From Streptomyces nodosus (GTDB lineage: Bacteria > Actinomycetota > Actinomycetes > Streptomycetales > Streptomycetaceae): a stretch of DNA of 64,000 bases. The translations under genes were made by a program, and so were the position numbers. Shown here piece by piece: positions 61,356 to 64,000 of the stretch; the stretch's first letter is position 1; every line of letters starts with the position of its first letter. The DNA lies in NCBI RefSeq assembly GCF_008704995.1, contig NZ_CP023747.1, positions 124,001 to 188,000 of the forward strand, given 5' to 3'. The notes below the pieces were generated by a model. It had not been told where the DNA came from. It ran no database searches and worked only from the letters and a program-made list of their open reading frames with translations.

Positions 61356-61826
61356 TTGATCGACGATCTGGACCGCGCCATCATGAGCGCCCTCGCCCGG
61401 GACGGGCGCACTCCGTACACCACGCTGGCCCGTCAACTGGCCGTGTCGGAGGCGACCGTACGACAGCGGGTGTCGCGGTTGCAGGTGAGCGGTGCGCTGC
61501 GCATCGTCGCGCTGTGCAACCCCCTCACTCTGGGCCACCAGTCGGTGCGGCTGATGATCAGGGTGCGGGATCTCACGCCCCGCGCGGTCGCCAAGAGCCT
61601 GGCCGACATGCCGATGATCAACCATGTGGCGCTGGTCGCGGGCAGCCAAGACATCTTCCTGGAGGGCACCTGCCGCGATCAGGCGCAGCTGGTGCAGTTG
61701 CTGGACGAGATCCGTATGCTGCCCGGGGTTTCCCGGGTGCAGGTGCTGCTGCTTCTGGAGCTGTTCAAGGACTACTCGTGGAACGGCCTCAACAGCTCGG
61801 TCGGACAGGCCGTCGCGGACGGCTGA
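61356..61826 (+). CDS. Lrp/AsnC-family regulator
   Basis: The 156-residue protein starts at TTG with a strong AGGAGGAGG. The N-terminal HTH (DDLDRAIMSALARDGRTPYT then LAVSEATVRQRVSRLQVSGA) and the RAM ligand domain (VRDLTPRAVAKSLADMPMIN, VALVAGSQDIFLEGTCRDQA) are intact. It converges with a second AsnC gene, whose stop lies 16 bp away. Confidence 0.9.
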   Translation: MIDDLDRAIMSALARDGRTPYTTLARQLAVSEATVRQRVSRLQVSGALRIVALCNPLTLGHQSVRLMIRVRDLTPRAVAKSLADMPMINHVALVAGSQDIFLEGTCRDQAQLVQLLDEIRMLPGVSRVQVLLLLELFKDYSWNGLNSSVGQAVADG

Positions 61827-61842
61827 GTGTTCCGGACCTTGA

Positions 61843-62328
61843 TCACGGGGGCAGGATCCGCTGCTCCGGCCCGGCCGGCACGTCCCGGAACCCTGCCCAC
61901 AGATAGCTGTCTTTGACCACGTCGAGCACGGTGAACGCCTCGGCATGGGCCACGCCGTTGACCCGGCGGACCCGCTCGGTGAGCAGCTCCGACAGGTGTT
62001 CCAGGTCCCGGCAGCGGACGTCGAGGATCAGGTCGTAGGGGCCGACACAGGAGGCGACGTAGCGCACCTCGGGCATCCGGGACAGCTCCCGGGCCACCAG
62101 AACCACCGGGATGTGCTGCACCCGCACGGCGAGGTGAACCTCCATCTCGCCCACGCGTACGGCGTCCGTCATGCCCACGACCTGAATCGCGCCGCGCCGC
62201 TTGAGCCGCTGGAAGCGGGAGCGCACCGAGGCCTCGGACAGTCCGATGGAGCGTCCGACCTCGCCGAAGGACTTGCGTCCGTCGACCCGCAGCTGGTCGA
62301 TGATCTGCCGGTCCAGGTCGTCGATCAC
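61843..62328 (-). CDS. Lrp/AsnC-family regulator
   Basis: The 161-residue protein starts at GTG 62328 (VIDDLDRQIIDQLRVDGRKS), with HTH (FGEVGRSIGLSEASVRSRFQ) and a RAM domain (EVRYVASCVGPYDLILDVRC). GAGAGG precedes the GTG. The long upstream in-frame extension is rejected because the HTH should start near the N-terminus. It is divergent from the PotB-like permease gene, which it probably regulates. Confidence 0.9.
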   Translation of the reverse strand: MIDDLDRQIIDQLRVDGRKSFGEVGRSIGLSEASVRSRFQRLKRRGAIQVVGMTDAVRVGEMEVHLAVRVQHIPVVLVARELSRMPEVRYVASCVGPYDLILDVRCRDLEHLSELLTERVRRVNGVAHAEAFTVLDVVKDSYLWAGFRDVPAGPEQRILPP

Positions 62329-62533
62329 ACCGGCACCTCTCTTCCTTCTCTCCGCATCTTCACCTCGCGTCTTTTTGCGCCTGTTGCGAGATGAGTGGAA
62401 TCCGGCCTCGGTTTCCACTGGATTCGATTTCAACAGCCCTGGTCAGGGGCCCGTCCGCGGCGGAAGCTAAGGACCACGGCACGAACGGACGATCTTCCGG
62501 ACGTGCGCAGACCGATCCGGGGAGGCCCAGCAC

Positions 62534-62575
62534 ATGCATGCACCGTCATCGTCCGTCGGCCGGTGGCCGCAGTGA
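62534..62575 (+). CDS. 13-codon leader ORF overlapping the permease start
   Basis: ATG 62534 with GGGGAGG at 62519-62525 (8 nt spacing) encodes MHAPSSSVGRWPQ and ends in TGA at 62573-62575. That stop overlaps the permease GTG at 62572 (GTGA). The permease itself has no good ribosome binding site, so translation probably depends on this leader. The peptide is not a known regulatory leader. Confidence 0.5.
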   Translation: MHAPSSSVGRWPQ

Positions 62576-63483
62576 CCGTCGCTGCCGCGCCACCGCCGAC
62601 CGGCACGGTGTCGCCCGCCGCGCGCACCGACCGGATACGGCACCACGCGGTCACCGTGGCCCTGCTGGCCCCCGCAGGACTGACCGTCGTGGCGTTGGTG
62701 CTCGTGCCGCTGGTCCTCGTCGTGCGCAACAGCTTCGCACGGCCGGACCCCTACGGCGGCATCCGGGGTGGCTTCACCTTCTCCAACTATCACGAGCTGC
62801 TCGACCCCGTCTATCTGAAGGTCTTCGGCTACAGCCTCGGCATGGCGGCGCTCAACACGGCCGTCTGTCTGCTGCTCGGCTACGTGGTCTCGTACTACCT
62901 GGCCGGCCGTCCGCCGCAGCGACAGGGCCTGCTCCTGCTCCTGCTCATCGTGCCGTTCTGGACCGACTTCCTGGTGCGGACGTTCGCCTGGATCAACCTG
63001 CTCAGCCCGGGCGGCCCGGTCAACGCGCTCACCGACGCGGTGGGGCTCACCGACGGGCAGGTGCAGTGGATCCCGAGCCAGGGAGCGTCCTTCGTGGGCC
63101 TGGTCTACGCGTTCCTGCCGACCGCGATCTTCCCGATCTACGCGACGCTGCGCGGAGTGGACCCTTCGCTCGGGGAGGCGGCCCGGGACCTGGGCTGCGG
63201 CTGGTGGCGGGTGCACATCCGGGTGCTGCTGCCACTGGTGCGGCCGGGGCTGCTGGCCGCCGCGCTGCTCACCTTCGTCCCGACGCTCGGTGTGTTCGTG
63301 ATCCCGGTGCTGCTCGGCGGTGGCAAGAACCAGCTGGTCGGAAACCTGATCGTCACGCTGTACACCGAGTTCCGCAATCAGCCGATGGGCGCGGCGGCCT
63401 CGGTCGCCCTGCTCGTCCTGATGATCGTGTCGGCGGCAGTGCTGGGCACTGCGGCGAGTCGGCTGAGGAGGAAGGCATCATGA
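62572..63483 (+). CDS. ABC polyamine-type permease (PotB-like)
   Basis: The 303-residue protein has six TM helices and the PotB features VALLAPAGLTVVALVLVPLV, PFWTDFLVRTFAWINLLSPG and the EAA loop (EAARDLGCGWWRVHIRVLLP). It forms the heterodimeric channel of a spermidine/putrescine-type importer with the next gene. GTG 62572 is supported by translational coupling to the leader ORF; GTG 62563 is possible. The stop overlaps the next ATG. Confidence 0.9.
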   Translation: MTVAAAPPPTGTVSPAARTDRIRHHAVTVALLAPAGLTVVALVLVPLVLVVRNSFARPDPYGGIRGGFTFSNYHELLDPVYLKVFGYSLGMAALNTAVCLLLGYVVSYYLAGRPPQRQGLLLLLLIVPFWTDFLVRTFAWINLLSPGGPVNALTDAVGLTDGQVQWIPSQGASFVGLVYAFLPTAIFPIYATLRGVDPSLGEAARDLGCGWWRVHIRVLLPLVRPGLLAAALLTFVPTLGVFVIPVLLGGGKNQLVGNLIVTLYTEFRNQPMGAAASVALLVLMIVSAAVLGTAASRLRRKAS

Positions 63484-64000
63484 GCGGCCGCACCCGGATA
63501 CCCGGGCGTCTGCCCGACGCGGTCACCGCCTGGCTGGCCCGGGGCGTCATCGTCTTCCTCTACGTCCCGATCGTGGCCGTCGTGGTCCTGTCGTTCAACG
63601 ACTCCGACGTCACCTACAAGTGGGCGGGGTTCAGCACCCGCTGGTACGGGACGCTCGCCCAGGACACCGATCTGCTGTCCGCGCTGCGGGTGAGCGCCGA
63701 GGCCGGGGTGATCTCGGCCACGCTGGCCACCTTCGGCGGGCTCTTCGCCGCGATGGGCATGGCACGGCTGGGTCCGCGCGGCCGGGCCCTGTTCTCCGGC
63801 GGGCTGTTCCTGCCTCTGGTGATCCCGGAGATCGTGCTCGGCGTGGCTCTGCTGTCGGTGTTCGGCATGCTGAAGGCGACCCTGGGCCTGGGGACGCTGG
63901 TCCTGGGCCATCTGGTGGTGACGCTGCCGTACGCGGCGCTGATCGTGCTCGGCGCGCACCGGGCGCTCGACCCCGCGCTGGACGAGGCCGCCGCCGACCT
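63480..64000 (+). CDS. ABC polyamine-type permease (PotC-like), 3' end outside window
   Basis: ATGA overlap with the PotB-like gene. The visible 173 residues include VFLYVPIVAVVVLSFNDSDV, WAGFSTRWYGTLAQD and PLVIPEIVLGVALLSVFGML, the PotC signature, and reach the EAA loop (ALDPALDEAAADL) at the edge. The ATPase and the binding protein of the transporter should follow. Confidence 0.9.
   Translation, partial: MSGRTRIPGRLPDAVTAWLARGVIVFLYVPIVAVVVLSFNDSDVTYKWAGFSTRWYGTLAQDTDLLSALRVSAEAGVISATLATFGGLFAAMGMARLGPRGRALFSGGLFLPLVIPEIVLGVALLSVFGMLKATLGLGTLVLGHLVVTLPYAALIVLGAHRALDPALDEAAAD

Overview
The window is very GC-rich DNA with Streptomyces-type coding: GTG and TTG starts, ATGA stop/start overlaps, AGGAGG ribosome binding sites, twin-arginine and lipoprotein signals, and mycothiol-type, lasso-peptide and SpoIIE-phosphatase families. 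The density of broken insertion sequences and truncated genes between about 17.4 and 50 kb suggests an accessory chromosomal region, perhaps an arm, of a Streptomyces or close relative. This is inferred from gene content, not from a marker gene.

Layout. (1) 1-6171, minus strand: the cas3-cse1-cse2-cas7e part of a type I-E CRISPR-Cas operon that continues past the left edge. Its array (6325-7733) reads away from it and has strongly degenerate repeats, irregular spacers and near-duplicated spacers. A lone repeat lies about 2.5 kb downstream. (2) 8280-9529: a two-gene unit with a DUF4231/SLATT-like membrane protein. (3) 10556-17437: lipoprotein, two ABC ATPases and an FtsX-like permease, bracketed by a sensor kinase lacking its extreme C-terminus and a response regulator with Asn at the phosphoacceptor position. 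(4) 17.4-27.2 kb: a graveyard of gene fragments, a broken IS21 transposase, a ribbon-helix-helix/Doc-like toxin-antitoxin pair, and two apparently identical inverted 1442-bp IS701-family elements. These enclose an IS630-like element with a cupin gene and a MarR regulator. (5) 27.6-34 kb: a SpoIIE phosphatase, an XRE/TPR regulator, and an albusnodin-like lasso-peptide precursor followed by a truncated cyclase, then IS110- and IS1182-type remnants and a truncated PIG-L deacetylase. (6) 34.3-38.9 kb: a minus-strand run of four secreted cell-wall proteins (two disulfide-type paralogues, an M15 peptidase, an amidase with an amber codon in its signal peptide) and a divergent ArsR-type regulator. (7) 38.9-50 kb: a broken serine recombinase, an S1 RNA-binding protein, an unrecognised HTH protein, redox enzymes with AraC regulators, and more transposase scars.

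(8) 50-59.4 kb: a coherent catabolic locus. GntR regulator, flavin reductase and SnoaL-like protein face a plus-strand run of two DUF1185 proteins, alpha/beta hydrolase, aldehyde dehydrogenase, tautomerase and luciferase-like monooxygenase, then an NCS1 permease and an isochorismatase-like hydrolase. The set resembles the logic of Rut-type pyrimidine degradation (flavin monooxygenase plus reductase, amidohydrolase, hydrolase, permease) with extra genes, so uptake and oxidative opening of a nitrogen heterocycle is a reasonable inference. (9) 59.9-64 kb: a SpoIIE phosphatase, two convergent Lrp/AsnC regulators and two PotB/PotC-like permeases; the second runs off the right edge.

The most interesting items are the decaying CRISPR array with mutated duplicate spacers, the albusnodin-type lasso precursor left without an intact cyclase, the Doc-like protein with almost every catalytic Fic residue replaced, the Asn response regulator, the nested IS701/IS630 structure carrying cupin and MarR genes, the four-gene secreted cell-wall operon, and the Rut-like catabolic locus.
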